This document shows, piece after piece, positions 25,084 to 33,568 of a stretch of 64,000 nt of DNA. The translations under genes were made by a program, and so were the position numbers. The stretch spans positions 1 through 64,000 of the forward strand of contig PABA01000152.1 in the NCBI GenBank assembly GCA_002699025.1, written 5' to 3'. Numbering within the stretch: position 1 is the first letter of the stretch; each line of letters begins with the position of its first letter. Source of the DNA: Sandaracinus sp. Its GTDB lineage: Bacteria > Myxococcota_A > Polyangia > Polyangiales > Houyiibacteriaceae. The notes under the pieces were generated by a model that searched no databases, was not told the DNA's origin, and saw nothing but the letters and a program-made list of their open reading frames with translations.

Positions 25084-25659
25084 ATGGATCCCCGCGAAGC
25101 CCACGCCGCCCTGGCCGCCCGCGTCGACGCCTTCGAGGCCGCCGCCCGCGAGCGCGGCGCCGAGATGCGCTGCGGCGCCGGCTGCGACGCCTGCTGTCGC
25201 GTCGCCCTCAGCGTCTGCTCCCTCGAGGCCGCGCCGATCCGCGAGGCGCTCGACGCCCTCCCGGCTGCCCGCCGCCGCGAGCTCGCGGCGCGGGCGGAGG
25301 ACCCCGCGGGCCGCGCGGGCGAGCGCTGCGTCATGCTCGAAGCGGACGGGCGCTGCGCCGTCTACGCGGCCCGCCCCCTGGTCTGCCGCTCCCAGGGCCT
25401 GCCCCTCGCCTACCCGCCGGGCGTCGTCCCCGAGCAGGCGGTGCGGGCCCACCTCGAGGGCCCGGCCGGCGAGCAGGAGCTGACGTGGTGCCCGCTCAAC
25501 TTCGTGGAGTCGCCCCCGGCGGGAGAAGACGTCCTCGACGCGGGCCGCCTCGACGAGGCGCTCGCCACCCTCCAGCGCGCTCACGTGGGTCCCACGGGCG
25601 ACCCCCTCGCCCGCGTCTCCCTGCGCGAGCTCGCGGCCTCCACGGCGCCCGGCGCGTGA
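25084..25659 (+). CDS. YkgJ family cysteine-cluster protein
   Basis: The 191-residue protein has the YkgJ/CxxCxxCC zinc- or iron-chelating signature: RCGAGCDACCR near residues 31-40, ERCVMLEADGRCAVYAARPLVCRSQGLP around 80-110, and WCPLN near 138. The spacing of eight conserved cysteines is complete. The biochemical role of the family is poorly defined (metal binding, possibly Fe-S or Zn). It stands alone between a TerB-like gene and a sigma-54 activator. Confidence 0.85.
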   Translation: MDPREAHAALAARVDAFEAAARERGAEMRCGAGCDACCRVALSVCSLEAAPIREALDALPAARRRELAARAEDPAGRAGERCVMLEADGRCAVYAARPLVCRSQGLPLAYPPGVVPEQAVRAHLEGPAGEQELTWCPLNFVESPPAGEDVLDAGRLDEALATLQRAHVGPTGDPLARVSLRELAASTAPGA

Positions 25660-25735
25660 CGCGCGGGAGCCGATCGGAAACGCCGCTCATCGGCGCTTGT
25701 GAGCCCCGGGGCCTGCTGATAGCGTGGGCCGCCCC

Positions 25736-26935
25736 ATGGGCGAAGTAGGTACGTTCGGCGGGTCCGCCGAGGTCGTCCTGGACGACGGAACCGAGGTCCG
25801 GGTCGCCGTGCAGACGGCCTCCGGCGAGAAGGACGCGGAGCGCCTCGCGCGGGCGGGCCTGGACGGGGCGGCTGGCGCCATCGCCAGCGCGCGCGACCGC
25901 ACGCCGCCGAGCGACGACGAGCTCGTGAAGGAGACCGGCATCGTCGGCGGCAGCGAGAAGATGCTCGAGCTCTTCCGCATGCTCGACCGCATCCGGGGCT
26001 CCAACGCCACCGTGCTCGTGCTCGGCGAGAACGGCACCGGCAAGGAGCTCGTCGCCAAGGCCATCCACCGCATGTCGAAGCGCTCCAGCGCTCGCTTCGT
26101 CGCGACCAACTGCAGCGCCTTCAACGACAACCTCCTCGAGAGCGAGCTCTTCGGGCACCGCCGCGGCAGCTTCACGGGGGCCGTCTCGGACAAGCCCGGC
26201 CTCTTCCAGGTCGCCGACGGCGGCACCTTCTTCCTCGACGAGGTCGGCGACATGTCGCCGGCCCTCCAGGTCAAGCTCCTCCGCGTGCTCCAGGAGGGCA
26301 CCTTCCTCCCGGTCGGCGCCACGGAGCCGAAGAAGGTCGACGTCCGCATCATCGCGGCGACCAACCGCGACCTCCAGTCGATGGTCAAGGACGGCCGCTT
26401 CCGCGAGGACCTCTACTACCGCCTCCACGTGGTCCAGATCCGCGTGCCGCCCCTCCGCGAGCGCAAGGACGACATCCCGCGCCTCGTCGAGCACTTCCTC
26501 GGTCGCCTGGCGAAGCGCGACGGCAAGGACAAGGCGCTCTCCCGGGCCGCCATGGATCGGCTCCTCGCGCACCACTGGCCCGGCAACGTCCGCGAGCTCG
26601 AGAACGAGATCGAGCGCCTCTGGGTGCTCTCCGGCGACGAGCAGCTCATCGGCGAGGAGCACCTCACGCCGACCATCGGGCGGGGCGGCGGGCGACCGGT
26701 GTCGACGACGGGGGCCGCCACCCACGCGCCCGAGGGCGAGGGCATCGTGCTCCCGGCCCTGGACACGCTCCCGGCGGCCGTCGAGGCCCTCGAGCGCAAG
26801 ATGATCGCCGACGGGCTGCGGGCCGCGAAGGGCAACAAGACGCGCGCGGCCGAGGCGTTGGGCATCAGCCGGCGCAACCTCATCCGAAAGGTGCAGAGCT
26901 ACGGGTTGGAGGACGCCGGCCGAAAGGGGGGGTGA
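25736..26935 (+). CDS. Sigma-54-dependent transcriptional activator without receiver domain
   Basis: This 399-residue bacterial enhancer-binding protein has a ~65-residue N-terminus with no recognisable sensory domain, a full AAA+ domain and a Fis-type helix-turn-helix. The AAA+ domain shows Walker A GENGTGKE at 97-104, the sigma-54-contacting loop as GSFTGA (Ser for the usual Ala), Walker B GGTFFLDEVGD, and the R-finger segment FREDLYYRLHV. The HTH is NKTRAAEALGISRRNLIRKV. ATG 25736 is preferred; GTG 25724 is in frame. Its stop overlaps the next gene, a receiver-containing protein, which may supply the missing signal input. Confidence 0.9.
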   Translation: MGEVGTFGGSAEVVLDDGTEVRVAVQTASGEKDAERLARAGLDGAAGAIASARDRTPPSDDELVKETGIVGGSEKMLELFRMLDRIRGSNATVLVLGENGTGKELVAKAIHRMSKRSSARFVATNCSAFNDNLLESELFGHRRGSFTGAVSDKPGLFQVADGGTFFLDEVGDMSPALQVKLLRVLQEGTFLPVGATEPKKVDVRIIAATNRDLQSMVKDGRFREDLYYRLHVVQIRVPPLRERKDDIPRLVEHFLGRLAKRDGKDKALSRAAMDRLLAHHWPGNVRELENEIERLWVLSGDEQLIGEEHLTPTIGRGGGRPVSTTGAATHAPEGEGIVLPALDTLPAAVEALERKMIADGLRAAKGNKTRAAEALGISRRNLIRKVQSYGLEDAGRKGG

Positions 26936-27687
26936 TGATCCCCCTGGTGCTGGTGGCCGATTCCGATCCCTTCGCGCTGCTCCTGCTCGAGGAGGCGTGC
27001 CGCGGCGCGGGCTGCGAGGTGATGACGGCGCTGGACGGGGCCCAGGTCCTGGATCTGATCGCCCGGCAGCCCCCCTCGCTGCTGATCCTCGACGCGGCGC
27101 TCCCGCGCGTGGACGGCGAGGAGGTCGCGCGCATCCTCGCCAGCGACGACGCGCTCCAGGCGATCCCGCTGCTCGTCGCGGGGCCGGAGGGGGACCTCGG
27201 CAAGCCTTACCGCGTCACGGAGATCCAGGAGCGCGTGGAGGCCATGCTCCGCGAGGCGCGCGAGGCGCGACGGCGGGCCCGCGAGTCGTCGCCGCCGGTG
27301 CCGCTCGGCACGCGCGACGAGGCGACCGGGGCGGGGACGCGCAGCCAGCTGCTGCTCTCCCTCGAGTACGAGCTCACCCTCGCGGCGCGCTTCGGCCGGC
27401 CGCTCTCCTGTCTGCTCGTGCTCGCGGACGAGGAGGCGGCGCTCCCCGCCATGGCGGAGGGGTTGATGGGCGCGCTGCGGGCGGTCGATCCGGTGTTCCG
27501 CTTCGGCGAGCGGGAGCTCGTCGCGCTCTTGCCGGACACGGACACGGAGGGCATGGAGGTCGTCGAGCGGCGCGTGCGCGAGCGGCTCGGCGCGACGCCG
27601 GCCTGTGTCGGGGGCGCGACGGCGCCGGTCGACGCGCAGGAGCCCATGGCGCTGCTGGCGCTGGCTCGCGGGCGCTGCGAGGAGTAG
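26935..27687 (+). CDS. Response regulator with degenerate GGDEF-like output domain
   Basis: The 250-residue protein begins with a receiver domain (VLVADSDPFALLLLEEACR; phospho-acceptor Asp in LLILDAALPRVDG; conserved Lys in GKPY). A linker follows, then a C-terminal region shaped like a GGDEF fold (LLLSLEYELTLAARFGRPLSCLLVLAD, VFRFGERELVALLPDT) in which the active loop is lost (FGEREL where GGDEF would be). It therefore should not make cyclic di-GMP and may bind a partner. The start overlaps the activator's stop by one base (TGATG); GTG 26932 is an alternative. Likely co-functional with the receiver-less activator. Confidence 0.8.
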   Translation: MIPLVLVADSDPFALLLLEEACRGAGCEVMTALDGAQVLDLIARQPPSLLILDAALPRVDGEEVARILASDDALQAIPLLVAGPEGDLGKPYRVTEIQERVEAMLREAREARRRARESSPPVPLGTRDEATGAGTRSQLLLSLEYELTLAARFGRPLSCLLVLADEEAALPAMAEGLMGALRAVDPVFRFGERELVALLPDTDTEGMEVVERRVRERLGATPACVGGATAPVDAQEPMALLALARGRCEE

Positions 27688-27841
27688 GCGGCGCTGGTCG
27701 CGCTCTCCCGAGCGGCGCGGGGAGCTTCCGGCGGGTCGAGAGGTGCCTCGCGAGCCCCCAGGGCCTCCCCGCGGCCCCCTCCGGCGGGGCGCGCGACAGA
27801 TCGCGACAGGCGGGTTCGAGCCTTCGGCGGCCGGGTCGCGC

Positions 27842-27847
27842 TATGAT
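27842..27847 (+). promoter_or_regulatory. -10 box TATGAT, leaderless arrangement
   Basis: TATGAT is followed by six bases and then the GTG start codon at 27854, which is about where transcription should begin. No good -35 match is visible at 16-18 bp. The same TATGAT-N6-GTG layout recurs on the minus strand at 37889-37903. Confidence 0.6.
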
Positions 27848-27853
27848 CCGCGC

Positions 27854-28702
27854 GTGGGTGCGGTGTGTCGTTGCCTGGCGCGGGCTGTGCTCGCGCTCGC
27901 CTTCTCGGCGGGCGCGACCTCCGCCCGTGCGCAGGCGCCCGACGACGTGGAGGCGGGCTGGGCCCGCTACCGTGAGGCGGACTTCGCGGGGGCGCTCGAG
28001 GCCTTCGACGCGGCCGAGGCGGGCGAGGGCTTGAGCCCGGCCTCGCTCGCGCGGCTCCTCGAGGGGCGGGCGCTCGTGCGCTTCGCCCAGGGAGAGCAGG
28101 CGGCCATGGAGGCCGCGCTCCGCCGGCTGGCGAACCTCGACCCGCAGCACGCGCTCGGTGACGACGCCCCGCCGGAGGTCGCGCGCGCCTTCCTCGCGGC
28201 TCGACGGGACGTCGGCGGCCCGGTGCGCGTCGAGGTGGAGGTCTGGCCCGAGCCGGCCGGCGCGCGGGTGCGCGCGCGTGTCACGGGCGACGCGACGGGC
28301 CTCGCGCTGGGCGTCCGGCTGCGGGCGCGCGTCGACGGCGAGGAGGCGTGGCGCGAGGGCGGGGAGGAGCTGCTCCTGCCGCGGGTCGACGGGCCCGTGC
28401 GCTTCATCGAGGTCGTCGCGACCGTGCTCGGGCCGGGGGGCGCGCCGCTCGCGCGGCAGGGGACGGAGGAGCGCCCGGCGCGCTTCGACCTCGCGGCGGG
28501 CGCGGGAGCCGGGCCCATCGTCGGCGCCGGCCCCTCCGATCCGCTGGCGGTCGGAATGCTTCCCGCGCGCCGGCGGCGCGTCATCGGAGGCGCCCTCGGC
28601 GCCGCGGCCGCCGTGCTCCTCGTGGCCCTCGCCATCGGCCTGAGCCGCGGCGAGACCCGCACCCAGCCCACCGCCCCGGTCGTCGTGGAGCTCCGCCCAT
28701 GA
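27854..28702 (+). CDS. Secreted/anchored TPR-like protein coupled to a Ser/Thr kinase
   Basis: The 282-residue product starts at GTG 27854, giving a signal peptide (VGAVCRCLARAVLALAFSAGATSARAQ). Residues ~30-115 look like two TPR-type helical hairpins (EAGWARYREADFAGALEAFDAAEAGEGL, RLANLDPQHALG). A beta-rich domain (VRVEVEVWPEPAGARVRARVTG) follows, and a C-terminal transmembrane segment (RRRRVIGGALGAAAAVLLVALAIGL). The stop overlaps the kinase ATG (ATGA). This gene-kinase pairing is typical of myxobacterial signalling units, but the ligand and role are unknown. Confidence 0.75.
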   Translation: MGAVCRCLARAVLALAFSAGATSARAQAPDDVEAGWARYREADFAGALEAFDAAEAGEGLSPASLARLLEGRALVRFAQGEQAAMEAALRRLANLDPQHALGDDAPPEVARAFLAARRDVGGPVRVEVEVWPEPAGARVRARVTGDATGLALGVRLRARVDGEEAWREGGEELLLPRVDGPVRFIEVVATVLGPGGAPLARQGTEERPARFDLAAGAGAGPIVGAGPSDPLAVGMLPARRRRVIGGALGAAAAVLLVALAIGLSRGETRTQPTAPVVVELRP

Positions 28703-30786
28703 GCGCCGAGCCCACCGGCGGCTGGTCGCGCGACCTGGGCGAGCGCGAGCCCGCCCCCGTCGGCGCGTCCGGCGTCGAGCGCTTCGGCCGTTACCTGCTC
28801 TGCTACGAGCTCGCGGCCGGCGGCATGGGCACGGTCTACCTGGCGCGCGCCGTCGGCCCGGCGGGCTTCGATCGCCCCGTCGCCATCAAGCGCATCCACC
28901 CGCACCTCGCGCACCAGCAGCGCCTCGTGGAGATGTTCCTCGACGAGGCCCGCATCACGAGCCGCGTCAACCACCCGAACGTCTGCAGCGTCTTCGACTT
29001 CGGCGAGGTCGACGGCACCTACTACATCGCGCTCGAGTACCTGCTCGGCGAGTCCGTCCACGCGCTCCTCGCCGAGCTGGAGCGGGACTCCGGGGCCCTC
29101 GACGCGCCCCGCTGGCAGACGATCGCGGCCCGGGTCGTCGCCGACGCCTGCGAGGGGCTCCACGCCGCCCACACGCTCCACGACGATCGGGGCCGGCCGC
29201 TGCGCGTCGTGCACCGGGACGTCTCGCCGCAGAACCTCTTCGTCACCTACGACGGCGCCACGAAGGTGCTCGACTTCGGCGTCGCGCGCGCCGAGGACCG
29301 CCTCCACCAGACCGTCGCCGGCGACGTGAAGGGCAAGTACGCCTACATGGCCCCCGAGCAGGTGTCGGGCCGGGAGGTGGACGCGCGCGCGGACGTCTGG
29401 GCGCTCGGCGTCTGCCTCTGGGAGATGCTCGTCGGTGAGCGGCTCTTCCGCGAGCCGTCCGAGATGGACACGATCCTCGCGGTGCGCTCACGCGCCATCC
29501 CCGCCCCCTCGGCGCGGCGAGCGAGCGTGTCGCCGGCGCTCGACGCCATCTGTCTCCGTGCCCTCGAGCGTGACCCGAAGGGCCGCTGGCCCTCGGCGCG
29601 CGCCATGGGGCGGGCCCTCGAGGAGGCGCTCCGCCAACAGCCCATGCCGACCGGCCTGGCCGACGTCGCCGACTGGATGCGCGCGCGCTTCGCGCGGCGC
29701 CGGACGCGCAAGCGCGAGCTGGTGGAGACCGTGCTCGCCTCGTCGGCGTCGCTCCGGGCCCATCCGGCCGGGACGGCGACGCCGAGCCTGGCGCCCCCCG
29801 CGGCGAGCGTGCCGCCGCCCCCGCCGCGTCCCCGAGGGGGCGCGCGGAGGAGGAGCGCCGGCACCGTCACGCCGAGCATGGCGCCCCCGGCGCGCCCCCC
29901 GCGGCCGCCTCGTCGGCCGACCCCCACCGCGACCCCGAGCGTCCCTCCGCCCCCGCCGCCGCGCGCGAAGGCCGCGAAGTCGAGCGTGGCGCCGCCTCCG
30001 AAGCGGGTCGCCGCCCCGGAGGCCGCGCCTCCCCGGAAGCCGGGCAGCGCCAAGCCGGCCGATCCCGCGCTCGCCGAGCGCTTCCCGCCGCTGGCGCGCG
30101 CGAGCGCTCCCGTGCCTCCCACGCGCATCTCCTCCAAGCACCGCGCCGTGGAGCTGCCCCCATCGCGCCGCCCCCGCCTCTTGGCGCTCGCCATCGTCGG
30201 TGCGCTGCTCGTCGGCTCGCTCGGGACGCTCGCGGCCGTGAAGGTCTTCGGGTCCTCGGAGCGCGTGGAGCCCGCGGCCGCGGCGCCCGTCGCCTCGAGC
30301 GCGTCGGCGGCCCAGGGCGTGGAGGACGCGGCGGAGGTGGTGGGGGAGGGCGAACGGCCCGATCCGTCTCGCCCCTCCGACCCGCCGGGCGGCGACGCGG
30401 AGGGGCCGGAGCCGCGCGCGGAGGAGGCGTCCGCCTCGATGGAGGAGGCGTCCGCTCCGGCGGAGGGGGCCGCGGAAGAGGCCCCGGAGGGCGCCCCCGC
30501 CGAAGCCGCGCGGGCCGAGGCGCCCCGGCCGAGCCGCATGGCCCGGCGGAGGCCCGCTCGCCGTCCGGCCAGCGCGCGCGGCCACGTCAACGTGGTGACG
30601 CCCGGCGGCTGGGCCGACGTGTACCACCGTGGCCGCCACCTCGGGCGGACCCCTCGCCAGATCGAGCTCCCCGCCGGCCGCCGCATCATCGAGCTCCGCC
30701 CCTTCGGCCGGAGCCGCGGCATCCGCGTGAGCGTCCACGTCCCCAGCGGCGACGTGACCCGCGTCGTGCGCCCCGTCGAACGCTGA
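28699..30786 (+). CDS. Membrane Ser/Thr protein kinase with PEGA domain
   Basis: The 695-residue Hanks-type kinase has a cytoplasmic catalytic domain at ~27-300: ELAAGGMGTVYLAR loop, VAIKRIH lysine, HRDVSPQNLF catalytic loop, LDFGVAR, YMAPEQVSG. All catalytic residues are present. A ~190-residue Pro/Ala-rich linker with repeated TPSMAPP motifs follows, then one transmembrane segment near 490-515, an acidic Glu/Ala-rich stalk and a C-terminal PEGA-like domain (GGWADVYHRGRHLGRTPRQIELPAGRRIIELRPFG) outside the membrane. The ATG overlaps the previous stop. Substrates are unknown. Confidence 0.9.
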   Translation: MSAEPTGGWSRDLGEREPAPVGASGVERFGRYLLCYELAAGGMGTVYLARAVGPAGFDRPVAIKRIHPHLAHQQRLVEMFLDEARITSRVNHPNVCSVFDFGEVDGTYYIALEYLLGESVHALLAELERDSGALDAPRWQTIAARVVADACEGLHAAHTLHDDRGRPLRVVHRDVSPQNLFVTYDGATKVLDFGVARAEDRLHQTVAGDVKGKYAYMAPEQVSGREVDARADVWALGVCLWEMLVGERLFREPSEMDTILAVRSRAIPAPSARRASVSPALDAICLRALERDPKGRWPSARAMGRALEEALRQQPMPTGLADVADWMRARFARRRTRKRELVETVLASSASLRAHPAGTATPSLAPPAASVPPPPPRPRGGARRRSAGTVTPSMAPPARPPRPPRRPTPTATPSVPPPPPPRAKAAKSSVAPPPKRVAAPEAAPPRKPGSAKPADPALAERFPPLARASAPVPPTRISSKHRAVELPPSRRPRLLALAIVGALLVGSLGTLAAVKVFGSSERVEPAAAAPVASSASAAQGVEDAAEVVGEGERPDPSRPSDPPGGDAEGPEPRAEEASASMEEASAPAEGAAEEAPEGAPAEAARAEAPRPSRMARRRPARRPASARGHVNVVTPGGWADVYHRGRHLGRTPRQIELPAGRRIIELRPFGRSRGIRVSVHVPSGDVTRVVRPVER

Positions 30787-30833
30787 GCCGCCACGTCTCT
30801 CTGCGGGCGCCCCCGCGCACACCGACGCCCATC

Positions 30834-31219
30834 CGGGAGTCCTGCGGACGCCTGAACGGGAGTCCTGCGGACGCCTGACCGGGAGTCCTGCGGACGCCTG
30901 AACGGGAGTCCTGCGGACGCGCTTCGGGCAGCGGCGCGAACACGGTTCGCGGAGGGGCCTGCGGAAGCGGTTCGAGGCATCCAGCGGACGCGCTCCGGAC
31001 GCGGTTGGGGCGTCCTGCGGACGCGACTTCGGGAGTCCTGCGGACGCGCTCCACGAGCGCATTCGGGAGTCCTGCGGACGCGGTTGGGGCGTCCTGCGGA
31101 CGCGTACCCGGGAGTCCTGCGGACGCGACTTCGGGAGTCCTGCGGACGCGTACCCGGGACTCCTGCGGACGCCTATCCGGGCGTCCTGCGGACGCGTACC
31201 CGGGAGTCCTGCGGACCTC
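30834..31219. repeat. 22-25-bp tandem array (CCTGCGGACGC core), about 13 copies
   Basis: The core TCCTGCGGACGC recurs about 13 times in 386 bases, mostly spaced 22-25 bases apart and joined by variable GGGAGT/TTCGGGAGT segments; three 23-base copies at the left end are nearly identical. A more diverged patch sits at about 30920-31010. The gap 30787-31397 contains no gene. Translations on either strand give repetitive VRRTPxxASAGLP-like strings that I regard as artefacts. Confidence 0.88.
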
Positions 31220-31369
31220 TTTCGCGGAGCGCGCGGCTCGACGCGGCCTCGCCGCCCTGGGGTCATCGGTCCCCGGCGCCTCCGACCTCTCCGGAGGCGC
31301 CCCCGACCAAAGACCCCACCCAGGCCCCTCCTCCCGCGCGTTCCCGCCCGATCCGCCCGCCGTGAGCTT

Positions 31370-31385
31370 TGGCACGGTCGCTGCT
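31370..31385 (+). promoter_or_regulatory. Sigma-54-type promoter candidate TGGCACggtcgCTGCT
   Basis: TGGCAC and CTGC have the required 10-base spacing between the GG (31371-31372) and GC (31383-31384) dinucleotides. The consensus is TGGCACG-N4-TTGC. The transcript would begin near 31396, beside GTG 31398, the preferred start of the cassette's first gene. Two sigma-54 activators are encoded in the window, one converging on this operon. Confidence 0.4.
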
Positions 31386-31397
31386 CAACCCTCCCCC

Positions 31398-32909
31398 GTG
31401 CCCGCTCCCCCGGCCCGGCTCCTCGCCCTCCTCGCCGCCTCCGCCCTCCTCGCCTGCGCGGACCCGGCCCCCTCCGATCCGCTCCCGCCGGCCCCCACGC
31501 CCCAGCCCACCCACGTCGACGGCGACACCCCCCGCCTCCCCTTCGCCGCCGGCTGCGTCGACCTCGCCCCCGCCGAGCGCCTCCTCGCCGCCAGCCCCGA
31601 GGGCGACGCCTGGGTCTTCCGCGCGCCCTCCACCGACGACGCCGCCGCCGCCGAGCTCCACGTCGTCCAGCTCGAGCGCCGCGAGCGCGCCCTGCCGGCG
31701 CCCCCCGTCGCGGCCGTCGCCAGCGCCACCGCCTGGAGCCACCAGGCCCTCACCCTCGTCGGCGACGACCACCTCTGGCGCGTCGGCGCCCAGGAGCCCG
31801 AGCCCCTCTACCTCCCCACCGAGCTCGGCGCGCCCCGGGCCTTCTGCGGCGACCCCCAGCAGGACGGCGACGCCCTGGTCCTCACCGACGCCGGCCTCTT
31901 CGAGCGCGCCGCCGGCCAGTGGTGGCGCGTCGACCTCGCGGGCCCCGTCGGCCTCGGCGACATCGCCTGGATCGGCCGCCGCGACGGCGCCTGCGCGGGC
32001 GCGGACGGCGACGTCTGGCTCGGCGCCGGCGACGCCGTCTGGCGCCTCGCCGAAGAAGGCTTCCAGCGCCGCGAGCCCCCCCGCACCCCCACGGGCCCCG
32101 GCGTCGCCCACGCGGGCGGTGTCGCGCTCCCGGCCGGCGAGGTGCTCCTCCTCGGCGACGCCGAGGGCTGGGCCGAGGTCGTCTTCGAGGCCCCCATCGA
32201 GCGCGTCGCCGCCGCCGGCGAGCGCCTCTGGGTCGCCACCGAGGAGGGCCTCTTCGTCCACGACCCGAGCGGCTGGCGCGGCGCCAGCGTCACGCTCCCC
32301 GCCCGCGTCGACGCCCTCCACCCCCACGCCGCCGGCGGCGCCTGGCTCCGCAGCGGCGACGCCCTCTGCCACCTCGCCCCGGACCCCCTCCTCCGCGTCC
32401 GCGGCCTCCGCCCCTTCGAGCGCATCCCCGCCGGCGCCGTCGACCTCGACGTCGCCGCCATCGACGGCGCCGGCGTCCCCCTCGCCATGGAGACCCTCTC
32501 GGTCGCCATCGACGGCGAGCCCGTCATGAGCATCCCGGTGAGCGGCGACGGCTGGCGCCTGGAAGCCTTCGACCTCGGCCCCACCGGCTGGCACGCCCTC
32601 GAGCTCGAGATCGCCGCCGGCGACGACGTCCTCCTCCAGCGCGGCCTCACCTACCGCGTCACCGAGAGCGTCTCCTTCGCCGAGGCCCTCGCCCCCCTCG
32701 CCGAGGCCCGCTGCGCCGGCAGCGACTGCCACGGCGCCGGCGCCACCGACGCCCCCGAGCTCCTCACCCACGCCCAGTGGGTTCGCTACGCGCCCGCCAT
32801 CCGCGCCCAGGTCGTCTCCGGCCGCATGCCGCGCGAGCCCGAGGCGCCCCTCTCCCCCGAAGAGATCGACCGCATCGTCGAATGGATCGAAGGAGGCCTC
32901 CAGCCATGA
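31398..32909 (+). CDS. Lipoprotein with propeller-like repeats and C-terminal heme-like motif
   Basis: From GTG 31398 the 503-residue product has a lipobox (ASALLAC, lipid Cys20). Residues ~45-330 contain repeated short beta units (DHLWRVGAQEPEPL, GDVWLGAGDAVWRL, ERLWVATEEGLFVH) resembling a beta-propeller. The C-terminal ~75 residues have C-A-G-S-D-C-H, a CX4CH variant of the c-heme motif, within a helical cytochrome-like context (SGRMPREPEAPLSPEEIDRIVEWI). GTG 31362 is in frame but lies upstream of the sigma-54-like site. First gene of the four-gene DUF1501 cassette; overlaps the next gene (ATGA). Confidence 0.7.
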   Translation: MPAPPARLLALLAASALLACADPAPSDPLPPAPTPQPTHVDGDTPRLPFAAGCVDLAPAERLLAASPEGDAWVFRAPSTDDAAAAELHVVQLERRERALPAPPVAAVASATAWSHQALTLVGDDHLWRVGAQEPEPLYLPTELGAPRAFCGDPQQDGDALVLTDAGLFERAAGQWWRVDLAGPVGLGDIAWIGRRDGACAGADGDVWLGAGDAVWRLAEEGFQRREPPRTPTGPGVAHAGGVALPAGEVLLLGDAEGWAEVVFEAPIERVAAAGERLWVATEEGLFVHDPSGWRGASVTLPARVDALHPHAAGGAWLRSGDALCHLAPDPLLRVRGLRPFERIPAGAVDLDVAAIDGAGVPLAMETLSVAIDGEPVMSIPVSGDGWRLEAFDLGPTGWHALELEIAAGDDVLLQRGLTYRVTESVSFAEALAPLAEARCAGSDCHGAGATDAPELLTHAQWVRYAPAIRAQVVSGRMPREPEAPLSPEEIDRIVEWIEGGLQP

Positions 32910-33550
32910 GCCCCCGCTCGCTCGCCCCGCTCCTCGCGCTCGTCCTGGCCGCCTGCTCCGGCCAGATCGAGCCGGGCGCCACCCCGCCCGAGGAGCCGCC
33001 CGCGCCCGAGGACGAGGGCCTCGCCCCGCCCGAGCGCGACCCGATCGCCCCCGCCGAGGTCGCCCCCGGCCGCCGCCTCCGCCGCCTCACGGCCGACCAG
33101 CTCGTCGCCTCCCTCGAGGTCGCCACCGGCGAGCGCTGGGCCGACTACGAGCGCTTCGCCGGCAGCCTCGGCCGCGCCGACTTCGCCGAGGTCACCGAGG
33201 AGGGCCGCGAGCTCAACGTCACGTTCGAGAAGCTCGCCAGCGACGCCGCCCGCGCCACCTGCGCGGCCGCCCTGGAGAAGGACCTCGAGGGCCGCGAACC
33301 CGGCGTGATCCTCCACCACGTCGGCGTCGCCCACCGCGACCCGGCCGACCTCGCCGCCAACCTGAAGCACCTGCAGCTCCGCTTCCTCGGCGTGCGCGTC
33401 GTCGACGACGCCGACCCGCGCCTCACCCCCTGGATGGACCTGCTCACGCACGCCCCCGACGGCGCCCCCATCGAGGACGCGACCATGGCCACCCGCTGGG
33501 AGGCCGTCTGCATCGGCCTCGCCACGCACCCCGACTTCCTCACCTACTGA
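32906..33550 (+). CDS. Lipoprotein of the DUF1501 cassette
   Basis: The 214-residue product has a lipobox (ALVLAAC, lipid Cys17), a Pro/Glu-rich linker and a domain starting GRRLRRLTADQLVASLEVATGERW. That segment resembles the N-terminal R-x-L-T-x-x-x-(Y/L) pattern of the DUF1587/DUF1592 group found beside DUF1501 proteins in Planctomycetes and Myxococcota. Two cysteines (TCAAALEKD, VCIGLATHP) remain in the mature part. It ends HPDFLTY, the usual end motif of that group. No enzymatic motif is visible. Coupled to the preceding lipoprotein. Confidence 0.65.
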   Translation: MSPRSLAPLLALVLAACSGQIEPGATPPEEPPAPEDEGLAPPERDPIAPAEVAPGRRLRRLTADQLVASLEVATGERWADYERFAGSLGRADFAEVTEEGRELNVTFEKLASDAARATCAAALEKDLEGREPGVILHHVGVAHRDPADLAANLKHLQLRFLGVRVVDDADPRLTPWMDLLTHAPDGAPIEDATMATRWEAVCIGLATHPDFLTY

Positions 33551-33568
33551 CCCGGAGAGACGAACGCC

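Noticed and set aside
30686-31375. Long minus-strand ORF with VRRTP-ASAGLP repeats
   Set aside because: The reading is a translation of the tandem array, extends into the kinase gene antisense, and shows no start or domain.
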